Assembly (NCBI GenBank): GCA_009773415.1
Contig: WSNO01000004.1
Span: 35,186-99,185 of the forward strand
Direction: 5' to 3'
Source of the DNA: Nitrospirota bacterium
GTDB taxonomy: Bacteria > Nitrospirota > Thermodesulfovibrionia > Thermodesulfovibrionales > Dissulfurispiraceae
Length of the DNA stretch: 64,000 bases
The translations under genes and the position numbers were made by a program. Positions 1-9,335 of the stretch are shown piece by piece (position 1 is the first letter of the stretch; each line of letters begins with the position of its first letter). The notes beneath the pieces were generated by a model, which was not told where the DNA came from, did not search any database, and saw only the letters and a list, made by a program, of their open reading frames with translations.

Positions 1-1779
1 CAGTTGGGTCGCCTCTTTCACTTTATCGACATCCTTCCCCTTGCCGGACTCACCGGTCGAGTAAGAGAGCATTGCAATGCGAGGCTCCACGCCGAAGGCT
101 GCGGCTGTGTCGGCAGAGCTGATGGCAATGTCGGCAAGCTGCTGCGCGTCGGGATTCGGGTTGACGGCGCAATCACCGAAAACAAGTACGCGGTCGGACA
201 TGCACATGAGGAACACGCTGGAGACGATCTTTACGCCAGGTTTGGTCTTGACGAACTCAAGCGACGGACGGATGGTATGCTGCGTGGTATTGACCGAGCC
301 GGAGACCATGCCGTCGGCCTGCCCCTTGAAGACCATCATGGTGCCGAAATAGCTCGCGTCCGCCATCGTGTCGAAGGCCATCTCAGGCGTAACGCCTTTA
401 TGCTTTCTCAGCTCGAAATAGGTTTCTGCAAAGTCCTTCCGAAGCTCGGAAGTCGACGGGTCAATAATATTGATCTTCTCAAGCTTCAGGCCGAGCTCTG
501 CAATCTTCGCCTTTATCTTCTCGGGGTTGCCGAGAAGCGTAATGTCGCAGACCTGCCGCAGCATCAGCAGCTCAGCAGCGCGAAGGATGCGCGGCTCGTC
601 GCCTTCGGGCAGCACGATATGCTGTTTGTCGGTCTTTGCGCGCTGCACAAGGGAGTACTCGAACATGAGCGGAGTCATGCGGGTCGATTTGGTTACCGAC
701 AGGCAGTCTTTCAGCTCCTGCACATCAACTCCGGACTCAAAGAGACCGAGAGCGGTCTCAATTTTGCGCGGGTTTTCAGGCTGCAGCGTTCCGGCAACCT
801 GGCTGACTCGGACTGCCGTGCTGAAGGTGTCGCCCTCAACGCTCAGAATCGGAACGACGTCCTTTGCAAAGCCGTCTATGAGCTTTTGAATCTGGGGCGA
901 CGGTCTGAAGCCGCCGGAGAGGATAAGCCCTCCGATGCGGGGATAGGTTGTAGAAAGGTCGGCGAGAACGCTGCCGATAGTAATGTCGTCGCGATCTCCC
1001 GGAGTGATGACGACGGTGCCTTCCTTGACGTGGTCGAGAAAGTTTGCGAGATGCATAGCCGCAACCTTGTAGTCAGACACTTCACGGTTAAGACACGACG
1101 CCTCCCCGCTCAGAAACTTCGCGTCAATCGCCTTGGCAATTTCACAGATCGAGGGCTTCCAGAGCATTGCATTCTCTGCGATAGCATAGATCGGAACGCC
1201 GGCAGGAACAGCGCTTTTCAGTCGAATCGGGGCATCGATCACGAGATCCGATGCGACCCGGTTCACAATAATGGCGAGGATGTCGCATTTGCGCTTCTCA
1301 AGGGACTCAACGAGTGCGGTGACGCCTTCGCTGATTTCGACCAGATTCCTGCCGAAGCCGCGTGCGACCGGGAGCATAACGCAGTTCAGGTTGTTCGCAA
1401 TATCGACATTGAAATCGAATTCAAGCGGCGTCGTTACGCCGCTGAAGTCAGTTCCGGCGACAAGGACCACATTGCACTGCGCTTCAAGCCGCTTATACTT
1501 TTCAATGATGAGCTTCTGGAATTCATCATACCGGTCGGCGGCAATCATGTCTGCCGCGATGTCGTGCGTATATCCGCACATTTCATCATATGACAACTTC
1601 AGGTTGTAGCGGCTCTTCACCAGGTGGATCATCGGATCACGATCCACATCATCCTTAATGATGGGTTTAAAGAAACCGACCTTCTGGGTCTGATGCCAGA
1701 GGAGCTCCATCATGCCGAGAACGACGATCGCCTTGTCGGTCTGCGGCTCTGCACTCGCAACATAAATACCCTGTGCCAT
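1..1779 (-). CDS. pta: Phosphate acetyltransferase (long form), C-terminus beyond window
   Basis: Reversibly converts acetyl-CoA and phosphate to acetyl phosphate and CoA in the cytoplasm, the first step of acetate formation or the last of acetate activation with acetate kinase. Translating the minus strand gives an uninterrupted 593-codon reading that runs off the window. It starts MAQGIYVASAEPQTDKAIV, typical of the BioD-like P-loop-derived domain of long Pta proteins (about residues 1-200). A DRTGG-type middle domain follows, then the catalytic PTA_PTB domain from about residue 370, where motifs such as VLPEGDEPRILRAAELL and GQADGMVSGSVNTT are visible. Only the extreme C-terminus is missing. 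The ATG has an AGGAGG site close upstream. Ack is not in the window. The start, family and orientation are secure. A sigma-54-like promoter lies about 110 bases upstream. Confidence 0.95.
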   Translation of the reverse strand, partial: MAQGIYVASAEPQTDKAIVVLGMMELLWHQTQKVGFFKPIIKDDVDRDPMIHLVKSRYNLKLSYDEMCGYTHDIAADMIAADRYDEFQKLIIEKYKRLEAQCNVVLVAGTDFSGVTTPLEFDFNVDIANNLNCVMLPVARGFGRNLVEISEGVTALVESLEKRKCDILAIIVNRVASDLVIDAPIRLKSAVPAGVPIYAIAENAMLWKPSICEIAKAIDAKFLSGEASCLNREVSDYKVAAMHLANFLDHVKEGTVVITPGDRDDITIGSVLADLSTTYPRIGGLILSGGFRPSPQIQKLIDGFAKDVVPILSVEGDTFSTAVRVSQVAGTLQPENPRKIETALGLFESGVDVQELKDCLSVTKSTRMTPLMFEYSLVQRAKTDKQHIVLPEGDEPRILRAAELLMLRQVCDITLLGNPEKIKAKIAELGLKLEKINIIDPSTSELRKDFAETYFELRKHKGVTPEMAFDTMADASYFGTMMVFKGQADGMVSGSVNTTQHTIRPSLEFVKTKPGVKIVSSVFLMCMSDRVLVFGDCAVNPNPDAQQLADIAISSADTAAAFGVEPRIAMLSYSTGESGKGKDVDKVKEATQL

Positions 1780-1888
1780 TTCCCTCATCCTCCTTTGTAG
1801 CGCTGAACCCTGTCTGCACCCTGCCCTTGCTATCTTCGTATACGGTCAAGACATGCCATCGAAAAAATACCGGATTGAATAAATCCCC

Positions 1889-1904
1889 AGCTTTAATTGT
1901 GCCA
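1889..1904 (-). promoter_or_regulatory. Possible sigma-54 promoter of pta
   Basis: The minus strand reads TGGCACAATTAAAGCT. The -24 box TGGCA is perfect and GG-N10-GC spacing is kept, but the -12 box is AAGC rather than TTGC. Predicted transcription would begin about 12 bases downstream, leaving a leader of roughly 100 bases before the pta ATG. The match is weaker than the two sigma-54 sites in the acetate region. Confidence 0.4.
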
Positions 1905-1946
1905 TTTCGTAAAGACGAGATATGTCGGCGTCTGTCTGATTTTGCA

Positions 1947-1965
1947 TGTAGGGTTTTGTCCTACA
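1947..1965. repeat. Inverted repeat upstream of pta
   Basis: TGTAGG and CCTACA form 6-bp arms around a 7-base spacer, about 45 bases upstream of the possible -24 box. It could be an operator or enhancer half-site pair for pta. There is no second copy in the window, so this is only a candidate. Confidence 0.35.
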
Positions 1966-2079
1966 CGCAATCAATGGAGGAGTAGGTTGTTTCGGGCAAA
2001 GGATAGAGAGCGGTGAAAAGGATAAACAGGCTTACAGCAGAAAACCTTGAAATCCGGCAAATCCATGGACCCCGAACCT

Positions 2080-2931
2080 CTATAAATCAAAAAAGCGGCG
2101 TATTGACGCTTCTTCGTCCTTGATATGATTGGCGATGCTCTCCTTGTCGTCGTCCTTCAGTCCGCATTCGGCAAAGACTCTTTGATGCTGCCCGGTCCAC
2201 TCGCCGTCTCCGGCAAGATCCGGACTGAACAGTCCCATCATGCCTTCAGCAAGGTAGACAACCGGAACGAGCCCGCTGCTGCCGATGCTCTCTCCAGGTC
2301 CGTGATGCATGCCGACCGGCTCTATCACATCCTTGGCAAACGCAAGGCTCTCAAGAAACCACCGGCCAGCCTGGGAATGGTCGCAGAACAGGCTTTCGAT
2401 CTCAGCCTGCAGAAGTTCTTCCCCCTTGAGTTCAAAAATTTCTGCTGACCGCTGCATTGCCGGTTCTTCAGCATAAATCTTCATAAAAACAGAGCGTCCG
2501 ACATCGTGCAGCAATCCCGCAAGAAATGCGCTGTTGGAGTCAACACGCCCCAGCCGCTGGGCAAGAATGCCGGCCAGCGTGGCAACCGTGTAGGAATGTG
2601 CCCACATGCCGCGCAAGGCCTTTGTCTGCGGGAAGAAACCGAAAATGCAGATGCCGAGCGTGATGCCCTTCAGAAAGTCAAAACCCACCATCATGACCGC
2701 CTTTTCAAGGCTTTCGACCCTGCCGGGGATGCCGAAAAACGGGGAGTTTGCTACAGCAACAACCTTGGTCGACAATGCGGGATCGTGGCGGATAATTTCG
2801 ACGATTTCCTCAACCGATGCATTCTGCTGGCTGATAGTTTTGACAAGCTTCGCCTGAATGACGGACAACGTCGGCAGATTGCTGAACTGCTTAATTTTAT
2901 TCTTGATAATGGCATTGCCGCTATCCAGCAT
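2080..2931 (-). CDS. HDOD domain protein
   Basis: A 283-residue HDOD (HD-related output domain) protein. The N-terminal helical half contains the family signature around EEIVEIIRHDPALSTKVVAVANS (about residues 41-63), followed by a conserved VESLEKAVMMVGFD stretch. An HD pair is present in AGLLHDVGRSVF near residue 142, so phosphohydrolase-like metal binding is possible, although most HDOD proteins are thought to be signalling or scaffold modules rather than enzymes. No transmembrane segment or fused output domain is visible. The ATG follows an AGGGGGACTC ribosome site. It lies 43 bases downstream of nusB and may be co-transcribed with ribH-nusB. The partner and pathway are unknown. Confidence 0.85.
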   Translation of the reverse strand: MLDSGNAIIKNKIKQFSNLPTLSVIQAKLVKTISQQNASVEEIVEIIRHDPALSTKVVAVANSPFFGIPGRVESLEKAVMMVGFDFLKGITLGICIFGFFPQTKALRGMWAHSYTVATLAGILAQRLGRVDSNSAFLAGLLHDVGRSVFMKIYAEEPAMQRSAEIFELKGEELLQAEIESLFCDHSQAGRWFLESLAFAKDVIEPVGMHHGPGESIGSSGLVPVVYLAEGMMGLFSPDLAGDGEWTGQHQRVFAECGLKDDDKESIANHIKDEEASIRRFFDL

Positions 2932-2974
2932 GAGTCCCCCTGTTCCGGCACGTCAAGCGCGTGAAAAAACTATA

Positions 2975-3442
2975 CTACGATTCAGATGGGGTTTGCAACG
3001 GTTTTTTGGTCCGGCTTCCATCAGTTCCGGCTTCGCGCGCAATACGGTCGAGGATGCCGTTAATAAACGAGGCGGAGTCGGCGGTCGAATATTTCTTGGC
3101 AATCTCTATCGCTTCATTCATCGAAACTGCAGCCGGGATATCCTCGCAATACAGAAGCTCATACGCCCCCATACGCAGGATGTTCCGGTCAATGCTCGCC
3201 ATTCGGCCAAGATCCCACTTGTCGGCAATACGGGCAATCTCTTCATCTATCGGACCGAGTTTGTTGAGCGTGCCTTCGATGATATGCTGGGCAAAAGCAC
3301 GCACATCTTCATCATCTTCCCTGGCCTCATCCCAGAAAGCACGGGTTGCATTCTTCAGGGCATCCCTGGAGGACCCGACATCCAGAAAATCGATTCGATA
3401 GAGAAACTGCAGCGCATATTCGCGCGAACTTCTGCGCTTCAT
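2975..3442 (-). CDS. nusB: Transcription antitermination protein NusB
   Basis: Small all-helical RNA-binding factor (155 residues) that binds boxA RNA with NusE/S10 in rRNA antitermination complexes. Family hallmarks are visible: the N-terminal RRSSREYALQFLYRID, the central IARIADKWDLGRMASIDRNILRMGAYELLY, and the C-terminal AVSMNEAIEIAKKYSTADSASFINGILDRI. Length is normal. It starts 6 bases after the ribH stop; ribH-nusB adjacency is one of the commonest bacterial arrangements and supports co-transcription. Confidence 0.96.
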   Translation of the reverse strand: MKRRSSREYALQFLYRIDFLDVGSSRDALKNATRAFWDEAREDDEDVRAFAQHIIEGTLNKLGPIDEEIARIADKWDLGRMASIDRNILRMGAYELLYCEDIPAAVSMNEAIEIAKKYSTADSASFINGILDRIAREAGTDGSRTKKPLQTPSES

Positions 3443-3448
3443 GCAGGA

Positions 3449-3910
3449 CTAAAGGCGATTGATGACTTGCGCCATCTCGATTGCCGTAATTGCAGCATCC
3501 CAGCCCTTATTGCCGGATTTCGATCCGGCACGCTCTACCGCCTGTTCAATAGTGTCGGTCGTTACAACACCGAACGCTATCGGCACGCCGCTCTCAAGAG
3601 ATGCCACGGCAATCCCCTTTGAGACTTCGCCCGCAACGAAGTCGAAATGAGGTGTTGCTCCGCGGATTACCGTGCCGAGACAGATAACTGCGTTAAATGT
3701 GCCCTTCATTGCTAGTTTCTTTGCGACAAGCGGTATTTCGAACGCCCCCGGAACCCTTACCAGTTCGATATCGTCTTCACTTGCGCCATGGCGGATTAAT
3801 GCGTCCAGTGCGCCGTCAAGGAGTTTTGCGGTAATAAAGTCGTTGAACCGGCTGACGACGATGCCGAATTTCAGTCCTTTCGCCTGCAGATCCCCTTCTA
3901 TAATTTTCAT
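3449..3910 (-). CDS. ribH: 6,7-dimethyl-8-ribityllumazine synthase
   Basis: Condenses 5-amino-6-ribitylamino-uracil with 3,4-dihydroxy-2-butanone 4-phosphate, the penultimate step of riboflavin synthesis. The 153-residue protein shows the family motifs: [37 protein letters not shown], the phosphate-binding [19 protein letters not shown], and [20 protein letters not shown]. The chosen ATG sits 6 bases after GGAGG. An in-frame upstream start would add 11 residues without a ribosome site and without family support. No FMN riboswitch is apparent upstream, and other rib genes are absent from the window. Confidence 0.95.
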   Translation of the reverse strand: MKIIEGDLQAKGLKFGIVVSRFNDFITAKLLDGALDALIRHGASEDDIELVRVPGAFEIPLVAKKLAMKGTFNAVICLGTVIRGATPHFDFVAGEVSKGIAVASLESGVPIAFGVVTTDTIEQAVERAGSKSGNKGWDAAITAIEMAQVINRL

Positions 3911-4070
3911 AATGCCCTCCAAAAAACAGGATTCAATATTCACCGTTCAGTAGTCAATGGCAGACAACTCCCCACGTTCGTGCGTTTCAGAAATCTGCGC
4001 TCCGACGCCAATAATAAAGAGGCATCATATACATCAGCTGAATCCTCACCACTGAATGCTGATTAGTAAT

Positions 4071-5207
4071 TTACCATATATGGGGATAAAACAGCTCGAA
4101 ACGCCGCGTTCTGATACAGATGAGAATGCCGGCAGCGATAAAATTGCTGAGCAGTGCCGTGCCCCCGTAACTGACAAACGGAAGCGGAACTCCGACGACC
4201 GGCATCATGCCGAGCGTCATGCTGATGTTCACCGTAAAATACACAAAAAACATTGCCGTTATGCCCGCAGCAACAAGCCGCCCATAATCATCCTTTGCCT
4301 TCAACGCCGTGTCGAGTCCCCGCATAAACAGCATGAGATAGAGCGCCATCAGCACGAGACTGCCGAGAAATCCCCACTCCTCGGCAAAAACCGCAAAAAT
4401 AAAATCAGTATGTTTTTCGGGTAAAAACCGAAGCGGTCCCTGGGTTCCCTGCATGTATCCCTTGCCGACTAATCCGCCCGAACCGATGGTAATCTTTGAC
4501 TGGTTAATCTGATAACCGATGCCGGAAGGGTCCACCTCGGGGTCGAGAAATGCGACCAGCCTGTTTTTCTGATACTCTTTCAGCCCCTCCCAGAAAATAT
4601 GTCCGAAGAACGGCAATGCAATCATGCCGAGCACCAGAACACCTGCGATGAGCTTTCGGCTCAGCCCTTTCACAAGACAGAGGACTACAAAAAGAGAGAA
4701 CAGCAGAATTGCGGTGCCTAGGTCAGGCTGCTTCACAATAAGCGCCATCGGCAGCACCGCGAAAAAGAAGACTCCAGGCCATGTAAGCCTGCCGAGTCCG
4801 CCGGCAACGCCGCTTGTGAGATATGCGGAGAACCCGGCGATAAAAGCCAGCCGGAAGAACTCCGACGGCTGAAAGGTGAGTGGACCGATGCTGATCCAGC
4901 GCTGCGCACCGAGACTCGTTTTTCCGGCAACCAGAACAACGAGGAGCAGGACAAGCCCAATACCATAAAACACATAGGCAAAGCGCTGCAGCCACACATA
5001 GTCGAAGGCAACGATGATAAAGAGCGCGCAAAGGCTCACACAGAGCCAGACAATTTGCTTCAGATAGAAGTCCGGCCGGTCCGCACCCTCGATTGCCGGA
5101 CGCGTTGCGCTTGCTATGGTCATTATCCCTATGAGCGTTAGGGTCACAATGATTCCGAACGTCATCCAGTCAAAGCTCTTTATCAATCGACGATCAAATT
5201 TAATCAC
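4071..5207 (-). CDS. rodA: Rod shape-determining SEDS glycosyltransferase RodA
   Basis: Integral membrane peptidoglycan polymerase of the elongasome, working with the transpeptidase MrdA (PBP2). About ten hydrophobic segments are visible across 378 residues. SEDS-family motifs include KQPDLGTAILL in the middle and the C-terminal GMMPVVGVPLPFVSYGGTALL. I choose a GTG start (MIKFDRRLIKSFDWMT) that overlaps the mrdA stop by 8 bases and is preceded by AGGAG, so translation is probably coupled. A longer reading would extend far into mrdA without family support. Confidence 0.94.
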   Translation of the reverse strand: MIKFDRRLIKSFDWMTFGIIVTLTLIGIMTIASATRPAIEGADRPDFYLKQIVWLCVSLCALFIIVAFDYVWLQRFAYVFYGIGLVLLLVVLVAGKTSLGAQRWISIGPLTFQPSEFFRLAFIAGFSAYLTSGVAGGLGRLTWPGVFFFAVLPMALIVKQPDLGTAILLFSLFVVLCLVKGLSRKLIAGVLVLGMIALPFFGHIFWEGLKEYQKNRLVAFLDPEVDPSGIGYQINQSKITIGSGGLVGKGYMQGTQGPLRFLPEKHTDFIFAVFAEEWGFLGSLVLMALYLMLFMRGLDTALKAKDDYGRLVAAGITAMFFVYFTVNISMTLGMMPVVGVPLPFVSYGGTALLSNFIAAGILICIRTRRFELFYPHIW

Positions 5208-6987
5208 CGGTTGACTCCTGCTGCTTTTGCTGCACTGGCTTATGGAGAATTCCCGGATCGGCAGAGCGCTTGCGAGGTCCGAAATAGGCGTCAATGGCGG
5301 CCTTTGCTATGGGAGCGGCTACAGCTCCGCCGCCGCCGCCGTGCTCCACAAATACTGCAAGGGCAATTTCCGGTCTGTCTGTCGGTGCAAATGCGACAAA
5401 CCACGCATGGTCCATATACTTTTCGCCGGTCAATCCGCTGCTCTTGCCCACGACCTGAACAGTGCCGGTCTTGCCCCCGACAGGCACCAGCGAAGACATC
5501 GCGTTTTTGCCGGTGCCGCCGGCCACAACATCATGCAGCGCGGCACGAATGCGCCGGACGGTATCGGGCTTCAGCTCAACCGTTGCGATCGGGGAATAGT
5601 CACCCTTGATGAGCGTGGGTTGATATATTTTCCCTTCGTTGGCGACAGCCGCCATGACCTGCGCCATCTGTATCGGCGTGGTGGTGACCGCTCCCTGCCC
5701 GATGGATGAAATAAAGGTATCGCCCAGATACCAGGGGCTTTTCCGTTTCTCCCGTTTCCACTCTGTGTTCGGCATCAGGCCCGGTCTTTCTTTGACGAGC
5801 CCCAGTCCGGTTTCTTTCCCAATGCCGAAAGCAACCGCATACTTATGAATCTTGTCGATGCCGAGCCGCTTTCCAATCTCATAAAAATACACATCGCACG
5901 AATGCACAAGCGCGGAGTGCATATCCATTGCCCCGTGTCCTCCCTTTTTCCAGCAGCCGAAGGTGCGGCCGCCATGAGACAAGCCGCCGGTGCACGTCAC
6001 CCGCATTGCCGGATCAACCACTCCTTCTTCGAGAGCCGCAATTGCGGTTACTATCTTGAAGGTCGATCCCGGAGGATACTGGCTTTGCAGAACGCGATTA
6101 AGCATCGGCTTTTTTTTGCTCTCCATCAGCGACTTCCATTCGGAACCGCTTATCCCCCGGGCAAACACATTCGGATCAAACGACGGGAAACTCTCAAGAG
6201 CAAGAACCTCGCCGGACTCCGGATTCATGGCGATAAGCGCTCCCGCTTTCTCACCGAAAGAATGTTCAATCGCCATCTGGATTCCGATATCGATACTCAA
6301 ATGCACATCCTTGCCGACAATCGGTGCGCGCTGTCGAATAAGCCTCAGCTCACGACCAAGCGCATTCACTTCTATCACACGCTCCCCGGCTGTGCCGCGA
6401 AGGTCTGCATCGTAAAGTTTCTCGACCCCCCACTGTCCTATCATCGCATCAGGAGGCAGATTTTTGAAGTCGGGGTTGTTTGCCTGCCCTTGCGGGATGC
6501 GCCCGAGATAGCCAATCAGATGAGCAGCAACCTTGCCGAGCGGATACTCCCGGCCGATTTCGGTTTCGATAAAAAGCCCCGGAAAGTCCGACTTGCGCGC
6601 CTCAATGCGAGCAACTTCCCCGAATTCCAGTCCCTGCTTCAGCTTGACAGGAACAAAGGGACTTCTGTCTTTCCTGAGCAGCTTTTCCTGCAGTTCCTGC
6701 GCCTGCATGCCGAGAAGCTCTGCAAGCGCGTCCACATCGAGCGAGTTCACATTCTCCGGCACAATCGATATGCTGAAGTTCGGAATATTCTCGACAAGAG
6801 GGATGCCGTTCCTGTCATAAATAATTCCGCGCGGTGCGGGGATCTTGACGATGCGAAAGCGGTTCTCCTCGGCGAGCCTCTTGTAACGATCGCTGTCGAA
6901 GACCTGAAGCTGAAACATCCGGAAGAGAAGGACCGAAAAAACGAGTCCTATAAGCAGGGCACTCACCTGAACGACTCGCAGATTCAC
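5200..6987 (-). CDS. mrdA: Penicillin-binding protein 2 (elongation transpeptidase)
   Basis: Class B PBP that cross-links peptidoglycan during side-wall growth. The 595-residue protein has an N-terminal membrane anchor (residues about 5-25), a pedestal or dimerisation domain from about 45 to 220, and a C-terminal transpeptidase domain. Active-site motifs are present: SxxK in PPGSTFKIV, SxD in VHSCDVYFYE and KTG in VGGKTGTVQV. The GTG start (MNLRVVQVSALLIG) lies 8 bases after the mreD stop, with a GGGGG stretch just upstream; a longer reading would overlap mreD by over 130 bases. It is in the mreBCD-mrdA-rodA operon. Confidence 0.95.
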   Translation of the reverse strand: MNLRVVQVSALLIGLVFSVLLFRMFQLQVFDSDRYKRLAEENRFRIVKIPAPRGIIYDRNGIPLVENIPNFSISIVPENVNSLDVDALAELLGMQAQELQEKLLRKDRSPFVPVKLKQGLEFGEVARIEARKSDFPGLFIETEIGREYPLGKVAAHLIGYLGRIPQGQANNPDFKNLPPDAMIGQWGVEKLYDADLRGTAGERVIEVNALGRELRLIRQRAPIVGKDVHLSIDIGIQMAIEHSFGEKAGALIAMNPESGEVLALESFPSFDPNVFARGISGSEWKSLMESKKKPMLNRVLQSQYPPGSTFKIVTAIAALEEGVVDPAMRVTCTGGLSHGGRTFGCWKKGGHGAMDMHSALVHSCDVYFYEIGKRLGIDKIHKYAVAFGIGKETGLGLVKERPGLMPNTEWKREKRKSPWYLGDTFISSIGQGAVTTTPIQMAQVMAAVANEGKIYQPTLIKGDYSPIATVELKPDTVRRIRAALHDVVAGGTGKNAMSSLVPVGGKTGTVQVVGKSSGLTGEKYMDHAWFVAFAPTDRPEIALAVFVEHGGGGGAVAAPIAKAAIDAYFGPRKRSADPGILHKPVQQKQQESTGD

Positions 6988-6995
6988 ATTGCCCC

Positions 6996-7499
6996 CTACG
7001 CAATCCTGAGTCGCCCGGGACGGAGCGCCATGCCTAGAATGCCGCTCAGCACAACTTGCAACACAACTGCTTGCATCGTTGCGCCCGACATAAGAGGGGA
7101 CGGTGCAAAAAAAGCCCGCACTCCAAGCAGACAAAGCCAGTCAAGTCCGGTAAGGGCAATCATTGCAGCAGCCCCGAAAACAGGGGTCCACCGGAACAGC
7201 ACGTCGCTGAATATCATGGCAGACAGAAAGCCTGTCAGTCCCTTGCTGAGCATTCCGGAGCCGACGAGCGCCCCGGAAATCAGGTCTTCAAAAAGGCCGA
7301 CAAACAGGCCGAACCCTGCGGCGGCGTACTCTGCCCGAACACCGGAAAACCCGTGCTGCTCGGTATAGTGGTGGGCGGAGGCGCGTCCAAAAAGCGCTAC
7401 AAGAACAACCGTAAGGTTCAGCGGGATGAGCACAGTACTGACCACCGTCTGCACAACAAACGCAAGGCCAGTCAACAATGCCCAGAACAGAGGGTTCAT
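6996..7499 (-). CDS. mreD: Rod shape-determining protein MreD
   Basis: Polytopic inner-membrane protein of the elongasome that connects MreC to the peptidoglycan machinery. The 167 residues contain about five hydrophobic segments, e.g. LLTGLAFVVQTVVSTVLIPLNLTV at the N-terminus, and the typical YAAAGFGLFVGLFEDLISGALVGSGML core. The sequence is poorly conserved in the family, so the call rests partly on position: it begins one base after mreC and ends 8 bases before mrdA. Confidence 0.92.
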   Translation of the reverse strand: MNPLFWALLTGLAFVVQTVVSTVLIPLNLTVVLVALFGRASAHHYTEQHGFSGVRAEYAAAGFGLFVGLFEDLISGALVGSGMLSKGLTGFLSAMIFSDVLFRWTPVFGAAAMIALTGLDWLCLLGVRAFFAPSPLMSGATMQAVVLQVVLSGILGMALRPGRLRIA

Positions 7500-7500
7500 G

Positions 7501-8280
7501 CTATCGCCTGCTCATGAGCGCTGCTTCTTCCACCTTCGCATCATCCTGGAACGGCAGAATTTCAATCGCCTGAAAAAACCCTCCGCCGTCACGACTGACA
7601 GTTGCAATGGTTCCGACCGGAATTCCTTCCGGAAAGATCCCGTCAAGGCCGGAGGTCAGTACAACTTCACCCACCGGCACCGGTTCTTCGGGGGGAATGT
7701 ACTTAAGCGTCAGCAGCCTGCTGCCGGTCCCGGAAATGACCCCCTCCTGCCGGCTCTGCTGAAGACGAACCGCTGCTGAAAAAGAAGGGTCACGGAGAAG
7801 AAGAACATCCGAAAAGGATGCTCGCACAGCGGTTACTTTCCCGACAAGCCCGCGCGGTGTTACCAGCGCCATATCTTTTCCGACGCCGTCTCTTTCTCCC
7901 TTGTCGATCACAATAGAAGTGACCATCCGGTCGTAGCCGCGGCCGATCACATTGGCGAAGAGCAGTCGATCTCGTGTCGACTGCTTGAGGCTGAGCAGTT
8001 CCCTGAGCCGTCGGTTTTCGTTCAGCACTTCCTGATGCTGTTGCTGCTCAATAAGCAGGCGAACGACGTCGCTCTTCAGTTTTCTGTTTTCCTCAAGCGC
8101 GGTGCGCCATTCCTGCATGGTGCGTCCGGTCTGTGCAAGAAGCGTATTCAGCGCGTCAAACGGCAGCGTCAGAATCGAGCGCGAACCCAATCCGGCACGG
8201 CCATGCTGATATGTGAGCAGCAGCAGCGGAATCAGCACAAGCACAATGGCAATGAGGAGCCGCTTCCTGGCTTTCCCCAT
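7501..8280 (-). CDS. mreC: Rod shape-determining protein MreC
   Basis: Periplasmic bitopic scaffold protein that activates PBP2. The 259-residue protein has a short basic cytoplasmic start (MGKARKRLL), one transmembrane helix (about residues 8-24), a coiled coil rich in Glu, Arg and Leu (about 50-95, ending in ENRRLRELLSLKQ), and the beta-rich MreC domain with VIGRGYDRMVTSIVIDKGERDG. It starts 6 bases after the mreB stop, and its own stop abuts mreD. Confidence 0.95.
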   Translation of the reverse strand: MGKARKRLLIAIVLVLIPLLLLTYQHGRAGLGSRSILTLPFDALNTLLAQTGRTMQEWRTALEENRKLKSDVVRLLIEQQQHQEVLNENRRLRELLSLKQSTRDRLLFANVIGRGYDRMVTSIVIDKGERDGVGKDMALVTPRGLVGKVTAVRASFSDVLLLRDPSFSAAVRLQQSRQEGVISGTGSRLLTLKYIPPEEPVPVGEVVLTSGLDGIFPEGIPVGTIATVSRDGGGFFQAIEILPFQDDAKVEEAALMSRR

Positions 8281-8286
8281 GGAAGC

Positions 8287-9318
8287 CTAGCTCGTGCTGA
8301 GCGAGATTTTGCGAAGCAGTTCGAGCTTGTCGAGCATCATGCCGCACCCGCGAACAACCGCCGTGAGCGGGTCATCGGGCACAACAACCGGCACCCCGGT
8401 ATGCTCACGAATCAGGATGTCGAGACCCTTCAGCAGCGCACCCCCGCCGGCGAGCACAATGCCTTTGTCGACAATATCAGCCGCAAGTTCCGGCGGAGTA
8501 TTCTCAAGCGTTACCTTGATGGTGTCGAGAATGATGCTGACGCTCTCCATGAGCGATTCGCGCACTTCTTCTTCCGTGATATTGATGGCCTTCGGAATGC
8601 CAGAAATCAGATCGCGCCCCTTAATCTCCATCGGCTCCGTGCGTCCGGTCGGATATGCCGATCCGAGATGGTTTTTGATCAGCTCGGCTGTACGTTCGCC
8701 AACCATGAGATTGTACTTGCGCTTGACATAAGCCATAATGGCATCGTCCATCTTGTCGCCGCCTACGCGCACAGCCTTGCTGTAAACAATGCCGTCAAGC
8801 GAAATAACCGCAACGTCGGTTGTCCCGCCGCCGATATCGACAATCATATTGCCGATCGGCTCGCCGACCGGCAGCCCGACACCTACCGCAGCAGCCATCG
8901 GCTCTTCGATAAGATAGACCTCGCGAGCCCCCGATGCATGAGCAGCGTCTTTGACCGCACGCTGCTCGACCTGCGTAATCGCGGACGGCACGCCGATAAT
9001 TACGCGCGGGGAAATGAAGCTTTTACGATTGTGCGCCTTTGCAATAAAATATTTGAGCATTTCCTCGGTTGCATCAAAGTCTGCAATGACGCCGTCCTTC
9101 ATCGGACGGACCACCATAATATTGCCCGGCGTCCTGCCGAGCATCTCTTTCGCCTCACTGCCGACCGCGACCGGCTTCCGGTTGTCGCGCCGCAGGACAA
9201 CCACCGAAGGTTCGCTGCAGATAATGCCTTTTCCCTTGATATACACCAGCGTATTCGCCGTGCCGAGATCTATCGCCAAATCATTGGAAAACAGTCCTAA
9301 CAGGTTCTGAAAAAACAC
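8287..9318 (-). CDS. mreB: Actin-like rod shape protein MreB
   Basis: Bacterial actin that forms membrane-associated filaments orienting side-wall synthesis. The 343-residue protein has the actin-fold nucleotide-binding signatures: DLGTANTLVYIKGKGI near the N-terminus, VDIGGGTTDVAVISLDGIV in the middle, and VLAGGGALLKGLDILI near the C-terminus. A GTG start follows AGGAGGCGTCAC, a strong ribosome site. It heads the mreBCD-mrdA-rodA operon. A degraded RDD-family gene lies immediately upstream in the same direction. Confidence 0.97.
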   Translation of the reverse strand: MFFQNLLGLFSNDLAIDLGTANTLVYIKGKGIICSEPSVVVLRRDNRKPVAVGSEAKEMLGRTPGNIMVVRPMKDGVIADFDATEEMLKYFIAKAHNRKSFISPRVIIGVPSAITQVEQRAVKDAAHASGAREVYLIEEPMAAAVGVGLPVGEPIGNMIVDIGGGTTDVAVISLDGIVYSKAVRVGGDKMDDAIMAYVKRKYNLMVGERTAELIKNHLGSAYPTGRTEPMEIKGRDLISGIPKAINITEEEVRESLMESVSIILDTIKVTLENTPPELAADIVDKGIVLAGGGALLKGLDILIREHTGVPVVVPDDPLTAVVRGCGMMLDKLELLRKISLSTS

Positions 9319-9335
9319 GTGACGCCTCCTGAACT

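Noticed and set aside
4..1593. 529-codon plus-strand open frame antisense to pta
   Set aside because: Composition is a reflection of the GC-rich pta coding strand. The minus-strand reading is an unbroken, clearly recognisable Pta with a good ribosome site.
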